Source: Herbidospora yilanensis
GTDB taxonomy: Bacteria > Actinomycetota > Actinomycetes > Streptosporangiales > Streptosporangiaceae
Direction: 5' to 3'
Length of the DNA: 64,000 nucleotides
Assembly: GCF_001570565.1 (NCBI RefSeq)
Contig: NZ_BBXE01000017.1
Location: 186,001-250,000 of the forward strand
Shown: positions 35,255 to 45,746 of the stretch, piece after piece
Layout of the letters: each line of letters opens with the position of its first letter
Position numbering within the stretch: position 1 is the first letter of the stretch
Translations under genes and position numbers: made by a program
The notes under the pieces: generated by a model
Databases searched by the model: none
Told to the model about the DNA's origin: nothing
What the model saw: the letters and a program-made list of their open reading frames with translations, nothing else

Positions 35255-36005
35255 CGGGTGCTCCTTGGGCGAGGCGGCGCAACGCGGTCAGCTCCGTCTC
35301 CGTGGGGGGTTCGGTGACGCGCAGGCCGGGGGCGACGGCGAGGGGCCAGCCGGTGGCGGCGACGGCCTGTTCCGGGGTCGTGCCGGGGTGCACGTCGGTG
35401 AGCGTGAGCTCGGCGGTCTCCGGGTCGGGGCGCATGATCCCGAGGTCGGTGATCACGGCGACCGGACCGGCGCCGGGCAGGCCGAGCCGGGCGCGCGACC
35501 CGGGCCCGTCGCCGTGCCCGACGGTGGTGACGAAGTCGAGCCGCCGGACGAGGTTGCGGGTCGAGTGGCGCAGCACGAGCAGCACCTTGCCGCAGCTTGC
35601 GGCGATCTCCGGCGCGCCGCCCGCGCCCGGCAGCCGGCCCTCCGGCCTGCCCGGTCCCCGGTCGACGACGGTGGTGTTGACGTTGGCGAACCGGTCGACC
35701 TGGGCGGCGCCGAGGAAGCCGACGTCGATCCGCCCGGCCTGCAGCCAGTAGTTGAAGATCTCCGGCACGGACACCACCGCGTCGGCCGTGTCGGCGAGTT
35801 CGCCGTCGCCGATCGACAGGGGCAGCCGCGACGGCTTGGAGCCGAGGGTGCCCGACTCGTAGATGAGCACCAGCCCCGGCTCGGTGGTGCGCCGGGCCAG
35901 GTTGGCGGCGGCGCTGGGCAGGCCGATGCCGACGAAGCAGGTCCGGGCCCCGGCCAGGGCGCGGGCGGCGTTGACGGTCATCAGCTCGTCGGAGGTCCAG
36001 GTCAT
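35247..36005 (-). CDS. pcaJ: 3-oxoadipate CoA-transferase subunit B
   Basis: 252 residues. It has the family I CoA-transferase beta-subunit pattern, including the active-site Glu region LIYESGTLG and GFLGAAQVDRFANVN. It transfers CoA from succinyl-CoA to 3-oxoadipate together with PcaI. It overlaps pcaI by 4 nt. Confidence 0.9.
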   Translation of the reverse strand: MTWTSDELMTVNAARALAGARTCFVGIGLPSAAANLARRTTEPGLVLIYESGTLGSKPSRLPLSIGDGELADTADAVVSVPEIFNYWLQAGRIDVGFLGAAQVDRFANVNTTVVDRGPGRPEGRLPGAGGAPEIAASCGKVLLVLRHSTRNLVRRLDFVTTVGHGDGPGSRARLGLPGAGPVAVITDLGIMRPDPETAELTLTDVHPGTTPEQAVAATGWPLAVAPGLRVTEPPTETELTALRRLAQGAPDA

Positions 36006-36814
36006 CGGGCCCCCTCCAGGACGTTCTCGTCCATCCAGCGCAGGAAGGCGTCGCGGTCGCGGGAGACGGCGTCCCACGACTGGTAGAAGCCGTTGTCGCG
36101 GACGGTGTAGCCCGCCGCGTAGGAGGGGTGGGCCCCGTTGGGGGCCACGGCCACCGCGTCGACCGTCCACGACGGCAGCACCACCGCGCCGGGGGCGGGC
36201 GTCAGGTCGTCGACGATCTCCTCGACCGTGACGAGCACCCGGGACGCGGCCAGCGCGGCCTCCTTCTGGACGCCGACCAGCCCCCAGAGCTGCACGTTCC
36301 CGTCGCGGTCGGCGCGCTGGGCGTGGATCACGGTCACGTCGGGGTTGATCGCGGCGACCGCCGCCAGTTCCTCGCCGGTGAAGGGGCACACCACGGTCGA
36401 GATCGTCCCGGACCGCGACGGCAGGTCGCTGCCCCGGTAGCCGCGCAGGACGGCGAAGGGCAGCCGGGACGCCCCGGCGACGTAGCGGTTGGCCATGCCG
36501 GCGTGGCTGTGCTCGTCGAGTTCGAGCGGGCGCGGCCAGCCGTTCTCGACCGCGTCGCGGAACCGGTGCAGCGAGCCAACGCCGGGGTTGCCGCCCCACG
36601 AGAAGACCAGTTTGCGGGCCGCGCCCATGCCGATGAGCTGGTCGTAGATGACGTCGGGGGTCATCCGGACGAGGGTGAGATCGCTCACCCGCTGCCGGAT
36701 CATCTCGTGCGCGGCGGCGAACGGGATGAGGTGGGTGAACCCCTCCATCGCCACGGTGTCGCCGGAGTGCACGAGCCCGGCCACCGCGTCCCGCAGGCTT
36801 CGGATCTCCGCCAT
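36002..36814 (-). CDS. pcaI: 3-oxoadipate CoA-transferase subunit A
   Basis: 270 residues, first gene of the pca operon. CoA-transferase alpha-subunit features include DGDTVAMEGFTHLIPFAAAHE-like substrate loop and the GGNPGVGSLHRF and ADRDGNVQLWG segments. The ATG at 36814 faces the divergent IclR regulator. The thiolase PcaF that would finish the pathway is not in the window. Confidence 0.9.
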   Translation of the reverse strand: MAEIRSLRDAVAGLVHSGDTVAMEGFTHLIPFAAAHEMIRQRVSDLTLVRMTPDVIYDQLIGMGAARKLVFSWGGNPGVGSLHRFRDAVENGWPRPLELDEHSHAGMANRYVAGASRLPFAVLRGYRGSDLPSRSGTISTVVCPFTGEELAAVAAINPDVTVIHAQRADRDGNVQLWGLVGVQKEAALAASRVLVTVEEIVDDLTPAPGAVVLPSWTVDAVAVAPNGAHPSYAAGYTVRDNGFYQSWDAVSRDRDAFLRWMDENVLEGAR

Positions 36815-36836
36815 GTTCTCCCTGCTCGGAGTGGAC

Positions 36837-36877
36837 TTGTTCGCCTGATGAACTATTGTTCACATTTGACGTAGTTC
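36837..36877. promoter_or_regulatory. Operator region between pcaI and the IclR regulator
   Basis: Four half-sites: GTTC at 36839-36842, GAAC at 36850-36853, GTTC at 36858-36861 and GTTC at 36874-36877. TTGTTC is directly repeated 19 bp apart (36837 and 36856), and GAAC-TATT-GTTC is a close inverted repeat. The site lies in the 95-nt divergent promoter and fits binding by an IclR-type protein to several repeats. Confidence 0.55.
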
Positions 36878-36909
36878 AGGAGTTTGCTACCCCCTTTGGA
36901 CGTGTGTCA

Positions 36910-38415
36910 ATGACCGAGGCAGTCGTGGGGCCGTTGGAGCGCGGGCTCGCCGTGCTGCGGGCGATGGCCGGCGGAGAGCCGTGCCGGCCGAGCGACCTGA
37001 CGCGCGCCACCGGGCTGGCCCGCTCGACCGTCGACCGGGTGCTGGCGACCCTCGTCGCGCTGGGCCTGGCCCGTCCGGCCGGGGCCGACCGGTCGGTACG
37101 GCTGACGCCCCGCGTCCTGGCCGTCGGGAACGCCTATCTGTCCGGCAGCGGCGTGCCCGACGCGCTGGGCCCCGAGGCGAGCGCGCTCGCCGAGACCCTC
37201 GACGAGTCGGTGTCGCTGGCGGTGGCCGACGGAACCGCGGTCCGGTTCGTCACCCAGCTCCCCCGGCGGCGCAGCCGCTCGCTGACCTTCCGGGTGGGCG
37301 ACCTGGTGCCGGCCGAACGCTGCGCGGCGGGCGCGCTGCTGGCCGCCGACTGGACCGAGGCCGGGTGGGCCCGCTGGCGGGCGGCCCGGCCGCGGACCGT
37401 GGTCGCCTCCGACCAGGAGGCCGAGCCGGGGTTCCGCGACCGGGTCAAGGCCGCGCTCGACGCGGGCTGGGCCCGCGACGACGAGCTCATCGAGCCGGGC
37501 CTGATCGCGGTCGCGGTGCCCGTGCGCTCGCGCGGCCGGGTGGCGTGCGCGGTCAGCGTGGTCTCCCACCGCAGCCGGCACACCGTCGAGTCGCTGGCCG
37601 CGCTGGCCCTCCCCCGGCTCGACACCGCCCGGATGGAACACCTCCTGGCCGCCCGCACGCCGTCGCCGCCGGCGCCGATCGAGATCCCCGGCGACACCCC
37701 GGTCCAGTCGCTGGCCCGGGGGCTGGCGGTGCTCACCGCGCTCGGCGGCACGCTCTCGGAGGTCGCCGAGGCCACCGGGCTGGCGCGGGCGACCGCCCGG
37801 CGGGCGCTGCTGACCCTGGTCGAGCTCGGCTACGCGGTGAAGGCGGGCAACCGGTTCGTGGCCCTGCCGAAGGTCCTGGAGCTCGGCTACGCCCGCCTGT
37901 CGTCGCTGACCCTGGGCGAGCTGGCCACGCCCCACCTGGCCGCGCTGGCCGAGGCGGTGGGCGAGTCGGCCTCGCTGGCGGTGCTCGACGGGACCGACAT
38001 CCGTTACGTGGCGCGCGCGCCGGCGTACAAGATCATGAGTGTCGACATCACGGTCGGCACCCGGTTCCCGGCCTACGCCACGTCGATGGGCCGGGTCCTG
38101 CTGACCGACGACGCCGACCTCGGCGAGCCGGTGGCGCTGACGCCCCGCACCGTGACCGACCCCGAGCGGCTGCGGGCGCTGATCCGCCGGGCCCGCGCCG
38201 ACGGCCACGCGATCGTCGAGGACGAGCTCGAAGAGGGCCTGCGGGCGCTGGCGGTGCCGATCCGCGACCGGGGCGGCCGGGTGGTCGCGGCGGTGAACGT
38301 CGCTATGACCGGCCGGGTCAGGCCCGGTCTGCTGGCCCATCTCCAGGCCACCGCGCACGCCGTCGAGACCGATCTGGCGCTCGTCACCGAACGAACCCCG
38401 CCCCGCCCGGCCTGA
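36910..38415 (+). CDS. Tandem IclR regulator, probable pca operon controller
   Basis: 501 residues made of two complete IclR units. Each has a winged helix (residues about 5-65, LERGLAVLRAMAG...LARSTVDRVLATL; and about 270-330, LARGLAVLTALGG...LARATARRALLTLVELGY) and an IclR effector domain. The second effector domain carries a typical IclR end (EDELEEGLRALAVPIRDRGGRVVAAVNVAM). The first is more diverged but intact. A single chain could act as a pseudo-dimer. ATG 36910 is used; GTG at 36904 is possible. Its divergent position implies control of pca-pob. Confidence 0.85.
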   Translation: MTEAVVGPLERGLAVLRAMAGGEPCRPSDLTRATGLARSTVDRVLATLVALGLARPAGADRSVRLTPRVLAVGNAYLSGSGVPDALGPEASALAETLDESVSLAVADGTAVRFVTQLPRRRSRSLTFRVGDLVPAERCAAGALLAADWTEAGWARWRAARPRTVVASDQEAEPGFRDRVKAALDAGWARDDELIEPGLIAVAVPVRSRGRVACAVSVVSHRSRHTVESLAALALPRLDTARMEHLLAARTPSPPAPIEIPGDTPVQSLARGLAVLTALGGTLSEVAEATGLARATARRALLTLVELGYAVKAGNRFVALPKVLELGYARLSSLTLGELATPHLAALAEAVGESASLAVLDGTDIRYVARAPAYKIMSVDITVGTRFPAYATSMGRVLLTDDADLGEPVALTPRTVTDPERLRALIRRARADGHAIVEDELEEGLRALAVPIRDRGGRVVAAVNVAMTGRVRPGLLAHLQATAHAVETDLALVTERTPPRPA

Positions 38416-38445
38416 ACCGCCCGCCGCGGGGCATAGAGGGCGGCC

Positions 38446-40047
38446 ATGAGGAGAGCGCTCGCGAGATTCCGGCTCGGGTCGACGGCCCGGCGCGTGTTCG
38501 GCTGGCAGGGGCTGCGGCCCGGCCAGAAGGAGGCCATGCGGCATCTGGTCGCCGGGCGCGACGTGCTGCTGGTGATGCCGACCGGTGGCGGCAAGTCCGC
38601 CGTCTACCAGGTGCCGGCCCTGCTGCTCGACGGCCCGACGGTCGTGGTGTCGCCGCTGATCGCGTTGCAGCGCGACCAGGTGATGAGCCTGCTGAAGGCG
38701 GGCACCGGCGCGGTGGCGGTCAACTCCACGCAGTCGGTCGACAAGGGCCTCGACCAGGTCACCGCCGGCACGGCCGAGTTCGTGTTCCTGTCGCCGGAGC
38801 AGCTCGCCAAGCCCGAGGTGGTGGAGCGCCTGGCGGCGGCCCGGCCGTCGCTGGTCGCGATCGACGAGGCCCACTGCGTGTCGTCGTGGGGGCACGACTT
38901 CCGGCCCGACTACCTGCGGCTCGGCCAGGTGATCGAGAAGCTCGGTCACCCGCCCGTGGTGGCGCTGACCGCGACGGCGGCGCCGAACGTGCGGGCCGAG
39001 ATCGTCCGGTCGCTGGGGCTGCGGAACCCGGTGGAGATCGTGCGCGGCTTCGACCGGCCGAACCTGACCCTGTCGGCCCGGCGGTTCACCTCCGAGGACG
39101 ACCGGCGGCGGGCCCTGGTCGAGCACGCCCTGGCGGCCGACGGGCTGACGCTGATCTACGTGCCGACCCGGCGCGACGCCGAGGAGTACTGCGCGCTGCT
39201 GGAGGGCAGGCGGGCGGAGCCGTACCACGCCGGGCTGAAGACGGCCGACCGCAACCGCACCCACGCGCGGTTCGCCGCCGGGGAACTGGACGTCGTCGTG
39301 GCGACCTCCGCCTTCGGCATGGGCATCGACCGCCCCGACGTGCGCCGGGTGCTGCACGCGGGCCCGCCGGAGTCTCCCGACTCCTACTACCAGGAGATCG
39401 GCCGCGCCGGACGGGACGGCCGCCCCGCCGAGGCGGTCCTGTTCTACCGCCCCGAGGACCTGGGCCTGCGGCGGTTCCAGACCGGCGGCCGGGCCGACCC
39501 CGAGCTCCTGCTGCGCGTGGCGGTGCTGGTCCGCGAGCACGGCGGGCCGGTCCCGGCCGGGGAGCTGCGCGACCTGCTCGGCGTCGGCACCACCCGGCTG
39601 ACCGCGCTGGCCAACCTGCTGGAGCGCGCGGGCGCGCTGGCCCCCGGCGAACTGCGCTGGGCCCGGCGGCGGCTCACCGCCGAGCGGGCCGTGGAGAAGG
39701 CCGTCGAGCTCGACGAGGCCCGCCACCGCGTCGACGAGTCACGCCTCGACATGATGCGCGCCTACGCCGAGACGACCGGCTGCCGCCGCCGGTTCCTCCT
39801 GGAGTACTTCGGCCAGCCCTACGGCCGCTCCTGCGGCACCTGCGACACCTGTCACGGCCTGACTCACAGGGTGGTCGAGGAGGTGGGCGAGGGCCCCTTC
39901 CCGCTCCAGTCGAAGGTCGAGCACACCGCCTGGGGCGCCGGGACGGTGATGAGCGCCGAGCCCGACCGGGTGACCGTGCTGTTCGACTCCGTCGGCTACA
40001 AGACGCTGGCCCTGGCCGCCGTCGACGGCCTGTTGAAGAAGATTTAG
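38446..40047 (+). CDS. recQ: RecQ-family ATP-dependent DNA helicase
   Basis: 533 residues. Motifs in order: Walker A MPTGGGKSAVYQVPA (about 45-60), DEAH in AIDEAHCVSSWGHDFRP, TATA, GMGIDRPDVR, and motif VI QEIGRAGRDGRP. The zinc-binding region is CRRRFLLEYFGQ...CGTCDTC near 445-470. The HRDC domain is absent, and a short beta-rich C-terminal domain (VEHTAWGAGTVMSAEPDRVTVLFD) is present instead. It is a short RecQ as seen in actinomycetes. Confidence 0.9.
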   Translation: MRRALARFRLGSTARRVFGWQGLRPGQKEAMRHLVAGRDVLLVMPTGGGKSAVYQVPALLLDGPTVVVSPLIALQRDQVMSLLKAGTGAVAVNSTQSVDKGLDQVTAGTAEFVFLSPEQLAKPEVVERLAAARPSLVAIDEAHCVSSWGHDFRPDYLRLGQVIEKLGHPPVVALTATAAPNVRAEIVRSLGLRNPVEIVRGFDRPNLTLSARRFTSEDDRRRALVEHALAADGLTLIYVPTRRDAEEYCALLEGRRAEPYHAGLKTADRNRTHARFAAGELDVVVATSAFGMGIDRPDVRRVLHAGPPESPDSYYQEIGRAGRDGRPAEAVLFYRPEDLGLRRFQTGGRADPELLLRVAVLVREHGGPVPAGELRDLLGVGTTRLTALANLLERAGALAPGELRWARRRLTAERAVEKAVELDEARHRVDESRLDMMRAYAETTGCRRRFLLEYFGQPYGRSCGTCDTCHGLTHRVVEEVGEGPFPLQSKVEHTAWGAGTVMSAEPDRVTVLFDSVGYKTLALAAVDGLLKKI

Positions 40048-40061
40048 AGAACTGTTCTAAT
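40048..40061 (+). promoter_or_regulatory. Promoter with palindromic operator for the SDR-TetR pair
   Basis: AGAAC-T-GTTCT (40048-40058) is a perfect 11-bp palindrome directly after the recQ stop. It overlaps a -10 box TCTAAT (40056-40061). The ATG of the SDR gene follows 8 nt later, so transcripts may be leaderless. A bound TetR protein would cover the -10. Confidence 0.6.
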
Positions 40062-40069
40062 TTGTCGCC

Positions 40070-40846
40070 ATGAACGTGGTGGTGACCGGAGGAAACCGGG
40101 GAATCGGATACGCCGTCTGCGCCGAACTGGCGCGGCAGGGACACCGGGTGGTCGTCGTCGCGCGCGACGCCGTGCGGGGAGAGCAGGCCCTCCGGTCGCT
40201 GCCGGGCGAGGCCGATCTCGTCGTCGGCGACCTGTCGGCCGTCGCGGGCATGCACGAGGTGGCCGAGCGGCTGGCGGAGGCCTGCCCGCACATCGACGTG
40301 CTGGTCCACAACGCGGGCCTGTGGCCGTCGCGGCTCACCCTCACGGCCGACGGCCTGGAGGAGTCGTTCGCGATCAACCACCTGGCCCCGTACACCCTGA
40401 ACCGGCTGCTCGAAGACCGCCTCACGCGGGTCGTGCAGGTCAGCGCGGGCCTCTACGTGAAGGGGAGGATCGACCCCGGGCGCACCCCCTACGGCCGGGA
40501 CTTCCATCCCCTGCGCACCTACGCCGACAGCAAACGCTGCAACGTCGAGACGCTGCCGCTGTTCGCGGAGCGCTGGCGGGCGCGCGGCGTGACGATCGAC
40601 GCCGTGCACCCCGGCGTGATCAACACCGGCCTGGGCGCGCGGGGCGGGCCGGTCGGGCTGCTGCTCAAAGTGGCCAAGCGGTTCTGGAAGACTCCCGACC
40701 AGGGCGCGGCCCCGGTGGTCGCGCTGACCGCCGCGACCACGACCGGTCGCTATTACAACGAGTTCGAGGAGATCCCGATGACCGTCGACCGCGACCTCGG
40801 CCCGCGGTTGTGGGAGCAGGCCGGGAAACTGTCGGGAGTCGCGTGA
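40070..40846 (+). CDS. Short-chain dehydrogenase/reductase
   Basis: 258 residues. The cofactor motif GGNRGIG is near the N-terminus; HNAGL is the NAG motif; YADSKR is the catalytic Tyr-x3-Lys. It resembles the retinol dehydrogenase/WW-oxidoreductase-like SDR branch. The substrate is unknown. It overlaps the TetR gene by 4 nt (GTGA), so regulator and enzyme are one operon. Confidence 0.85.
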   Translation: MNVVVTGGNRGIGYAVCAELARQGHRVVVVARDAVRGEQALRSLPGEADLVVGDLSAVAGMHEVAERLAEACPHIDVLVHNAGLWPSRLTLTADGLEESFAINHLAPYTLNRLLEDRLTRVVQVSAGLYVKGRIDPGRTPYGRDFHPLRTYADSKRCNVETLPLFAERWRARGVTIDAVHPGVINTGLGARGGPVGLLLKVAKRFWKTPDQGAAPVVALTAATTTGRYYNEFEEIPMTVDRDLGPRLWEQAGKLSGVA

Positions 40847-41415
40847 GGCAGGCCCGCGGCGAGGCCACGATCCGCCGCCTGCTCGACACGGCCCTCGCGG
40901 CGTTCACCGGCGGCGACTTCACCCTGCGCGCGGTGACCTCGCGCAGCGGCGTCAGCACGGGCAGCCTCTACCACCACTTCGGCAGCTTCGACGGGCTGGC
41001 CGCCGCCCTCTACTCCGAGTGCATGGACGACCTGCTGACCCGCCTGATCGAGGCGGTCGAGCGGGCCGACGGCGCCGAGGAGGGGGTGCGCGCCATCGTG
41101 CGCGCCTATCTCGCCTTCGCCCGCGACGAGACCGCGCGGGCCCGGTTCATCCACGCCGCGCCCCTGGTCGACCCCCACGCCGCCGCCGTCGCGGCCGGGA
41201 AGGCGCCCCGGATGGACCGCCTGGCGGCCTGGTTCGCGCCGCGCGTCGCCGCCGGGGAGATCGCCGACCTGCCCCCGGCGCTGATCGAGATGCTGCTCAT
41301 CGGGCCCCTCGCCGAGACCACGCGGCGGGTGCTGGCCGGCGCGCCCGGCCTCGATCTGGACGAGGCGGCCGAGGCGCTGCCCGGTCCGATCTGGCGTTCC
41401 CTGCGCGCCCATTGA
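40843..41415 (+). CDS. TetR-family repressor coupled to the SDR gene
   Basis: 190 residues. The N-terminal helix-turn-helix (LRAVTSRSGVSTGSLYHHFGSFDGL) is clear; the rest is a TetR C-terminal ligand domain. GTG 40843 overlaps the SDR stop. It likely binds the AGAACTGTTCT palindrome in front of the operon. Confidence 0.85.
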   Translation: MRQARGEATIRRLLDTALAAFTGGDFTLRAVTSRSGVSTGSLYHHFGSFDGLAAALYSECMDDLLTRLIEAVERADGAEEGVRAIVRAYLAFARDETARARFIHAAPLVDPHAAAVAAGKAPRMDRLAAWFAPRVAAGEIADLPPALIEMLLIGPLAETTRRVLAGAPGLDLDEAAEALPGPIWRSLRAH

Positions 41416-41440
41416 CGAGAGCTGTGACGCGGGTTACGTT
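41412..41440 (+). promoter_or_regulatory. Predicted chitinase promoter
   Basis: TTGACG (41412-41417) and TACGTT (41435-41440) are separated by 17 nt. A weak Crp-like site (TGTGA at 41423, N6, TTACG) lies in the spacer. The predicted start point is near 41447, inside the adjacent dyad. Confidence 0.6.
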
Positions 41441-41444
41441 CGGG

Positions 41445-41475
41445 CCAATTAAAAGGAAAGCTTCCTATTAGTTGG
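41445..41475. promoter_or_regulatory. 31-bp dyad operator at the chitinase start point
   Basis: Two 14-nt arms (41445-41458 and 41462-41475) flank AGC and match as an inverted repeat at 12 of 14 positions; the inner core is AGGAA-AGC-TTCCT. It is A+T-rich compared with its surroundings. Its place over the start point suggests a repressor site for substrate induction. It does not resemble a DasR site. Confidence 0.65.
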
Positions 41476-41541
41476 ACGGGAACCCCCTGTTCCCGGCGCG
41501 TCCCGCCGCATTCCCCTTCCCCCCGGACGTGGAGTAGCACG

Positions 41542-43797
<2,256 letters not shown>

Positions 43798-43810
43798 CAC
43801 ACGTCGGCGG

Positions 43811-43840
43811 AGAACCCCGGGCGCTTCCGCCCGGGGTTCT
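43811..43840 (+). terminator. Chitinase terminator hairpin
   Basis: A perfect 13-bp stem (AGAACCCCGGGCG with its complement) with loop CTTC starts 14 nt after the stop. The tail is CCTCTC without a T run, as is common in actinomycetes. Confidence 0.8.
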
Positions 43841-43917
43841 CCTCTCGCCGAGGGCGGACTGCGGGGACGGCTCGTTCTCCTGCCGTCATCCTGACAATCT
43901 GGAATGCTGCCGGTCAT

Positions 43918-45732
43918 ATGCGCCTAAGAGTCACGCCCATCGGCGAACCGCTGACCGGCCATTCCGCCCCCGTCGCCGGGGTGGCCCTCCATCCCGGCGG
44001 CGAACTGATCGCCACCTCGGACGACACGGGACTCATCCGCTACTCCACGGGCGTGGAGATGAGCGGATCCCCGTACACGATGACCCTGGCCTTCCACCCC
44101 GACGGCCACCTGCTCGCCTCCGGGGGCGAGGACGGCGTCGTCCGTCTCTGGGACCTCTCGGGGGTCCCGGCCGGCGAACTGAAGGGCCACGACGACGTCG
44201 TGACCGCCGTCGGCTTCCACCCCGACGGCCACCTGCTGGCCAGCGCGGGCTGGGACCACTCCGTCCGCCTCTGGGACCCGGTGACCCGCATGCCGGTCGG
44301 CGACCCGCTGACCGGGCACACCGGCCGGGTCGCCGAACTGGCCTTCCACCCGGCCGGGCACCTGCTGGCCACCGCCGCCAAGGACGGCACGGTCCGCCTG
44401 TGGGACGCCGGCACCGGCCAGCCGATCGGCGACCCGATCCCCGGCGAGGGCGTCGCCTTCCTCGCCGGACGGCTGGTGATCGTCGGCCCCGACCGCCTCG
44501 CGCGGGCCGACGACGAGGTGATCACCCCCGAGCCGGTGTCCGGGCTGACCACCCGCGGCGACGTGCTCGCAGCGGTGAACTGGGACGGCTCCATCTCCCT
44601 GTACGACCTGAGCGCCACCCCCCTCGCCCGGGTGACCGGCCACACGGGCGTGGTCCAGGCGCTGGCCCTCGGCCGGTCGCTCATGGTCAGCGCCGACGAC
44701 CGGGGCGAGGTCCGGCGGTGGCGGGTCGACGGGCCGCCCGGCGAGCTGCCCGGCGAGCCGCCCGACGAGCCGGCCGACCGGGTCGCCCGGCTGCGCCGCT
44801 CGCTGGTGACCCTCCAGCACACCCACGCGGTGGCCCGGCGGGTCCGCGACGACCTGCACCGCCGCCTCGAAGAGCGCGACGACCTCGTGCGCCGGCTCAC
44901 CGCCCGCGTCGAGGAGCTCGAGACCCGGATGACCTCGGCGGTGGTCGCCCGCCGGTTGACCGGCCACGACGCGCCGGTCCACGGGGTGGCGTTCCACCCG
45001 CGCGGCCACCTGCTGGCCACCGCCGACCGGGCGGTCCGGCTCTGGGACCCGGTGACCCGCGACCAGCTCGGCGACCCGCTGCCCGGCGGCCCGGTCGTGG
45101 CCTTCCACCCGGGCGGCCACCTGCTGGCGGCGGCCTGCGCCGACCACACGGTCCGGCTCTGGGACCCCGGCACCCGGCGTTCCTTCGGCGAGCCCCTGAC
45201 CGGGCACACCGGCCCGGTGACCTCGGTGGCCTTCCACCCGTCGGGCGACACCATCGCGACCGCGAGCGCCGACGGCACGGTCCGCGTGTGGGACGTCGTC
45301 ATGGGCCGCCAGGTGAGCGAGCGGCCCGGGACCCGCGTGGCCTTCGCCGGCGCCGACCTCGTCGTCGGGGCCACGGCCGCGTGCGGCCATCTCGTGGCGA
45401 CCGCCCTGCCGGGGGGCGCGGTGGCGCTGGAGAACCGGCGGACCGGCGCGCGGCGCGAGCTGACCGGCCACACCTCCGACGTGCGGGCCGTCGCCTTCGA
45501 CGGCACGGGCGAACTGCTGGCCACGGGGGGCGGCGACCGTGCCGTCCGGATCTGGGACACCGCGAGCGGCGCGGAGCTGGGCGTCCTCACCGGCCACACC
45601 TCCGCCGTCAACGGCGCCGCCTTCCATCCCGACGGCCACCTGCTGGCCACCACCTCGGACGACTGCACCACCCGGCTGTGGCCGACCAGGCTCGGCGGGC
45701 ACGCCGGTCCGGCAGAATGGGCCGGAGCCTAG
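43918..45732 (+). CDS. WD40 repeat protein, two half-propellers with coiled-coil linker
   Basis: 604 residues with about twelve WD40-like blades, for example [21 protein letters not shown]. The first set spans about 1-275. A charged helical linker (about 285-345, [22 protein letters not shown]) follows, and then a second set to the end. Several blades lack the terminal WD pair. No kinase, signal peptide or membrane segment is attached, unlike many actinomycete WD40 proteins. It is probably a cytoplasmic scaffold. The Tex gene starts 14 nt later, perhaps co-transcribed. Confidence 0.85.
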   Translation: MRLRVTPIGEPLTGHSAPVAGVALHPGGELIATSDDTGLIRYSTGVEMSGSPYTMTLAFHPDGHLLASGGEDGVVRLWDLSGVPAGELKGHDDVVTAVGFHPDGHLLASAGWDHSVRLWDPVTRMPVGDPLTGHTGRVAELAFHPAGHLLATAAKDGTVRLWDAGTGQPIGDPIPGEGVAFLAGRLVIVGPDRLARADDEVITPEPVSGLTTRGDVLAAVNWDGSISLYDLSATPLARVTGHTGVVQALALGRSLMVSADDRGEVRRWRVDGPPGELPGEPPDEPADRVARLRRSLVTLQHTHAVARRVRDDLHRRLEERDDLVRRLTARVEELETRMTSAVVARRLTGHDAPVHGVAFHPRGHLLATADRAVRLWDPVTRDQLGDPLPGGPVVAFHPGGHLLAAACADHTVRLWDPGTRRSFGEPLTGHTGPVTSVAFHPSGDTIATASADGTVRVWDVVMGRQVSERPGTRVAFAGADLVVGATAACGHLVATALPGGAVALENRRTGARRELTGHTSDVRAVAFDGTGELLATGGGDRAVRIWDTASGAELGVLTGHTSAVNGAAFHPDGHLLATTSDDCTTRLWPTRLGGHAGPAEWAGA

Positions 45733-45746
45733 GGAGAAGGAAGATC

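Noticed and set aside
44400-45746. 5' extension of the tex frame into the WD40 gene
   Set aside because: The WD40 frame has clear blades; tex homology begins only at the GTG at 45747, which has a ribosome site.
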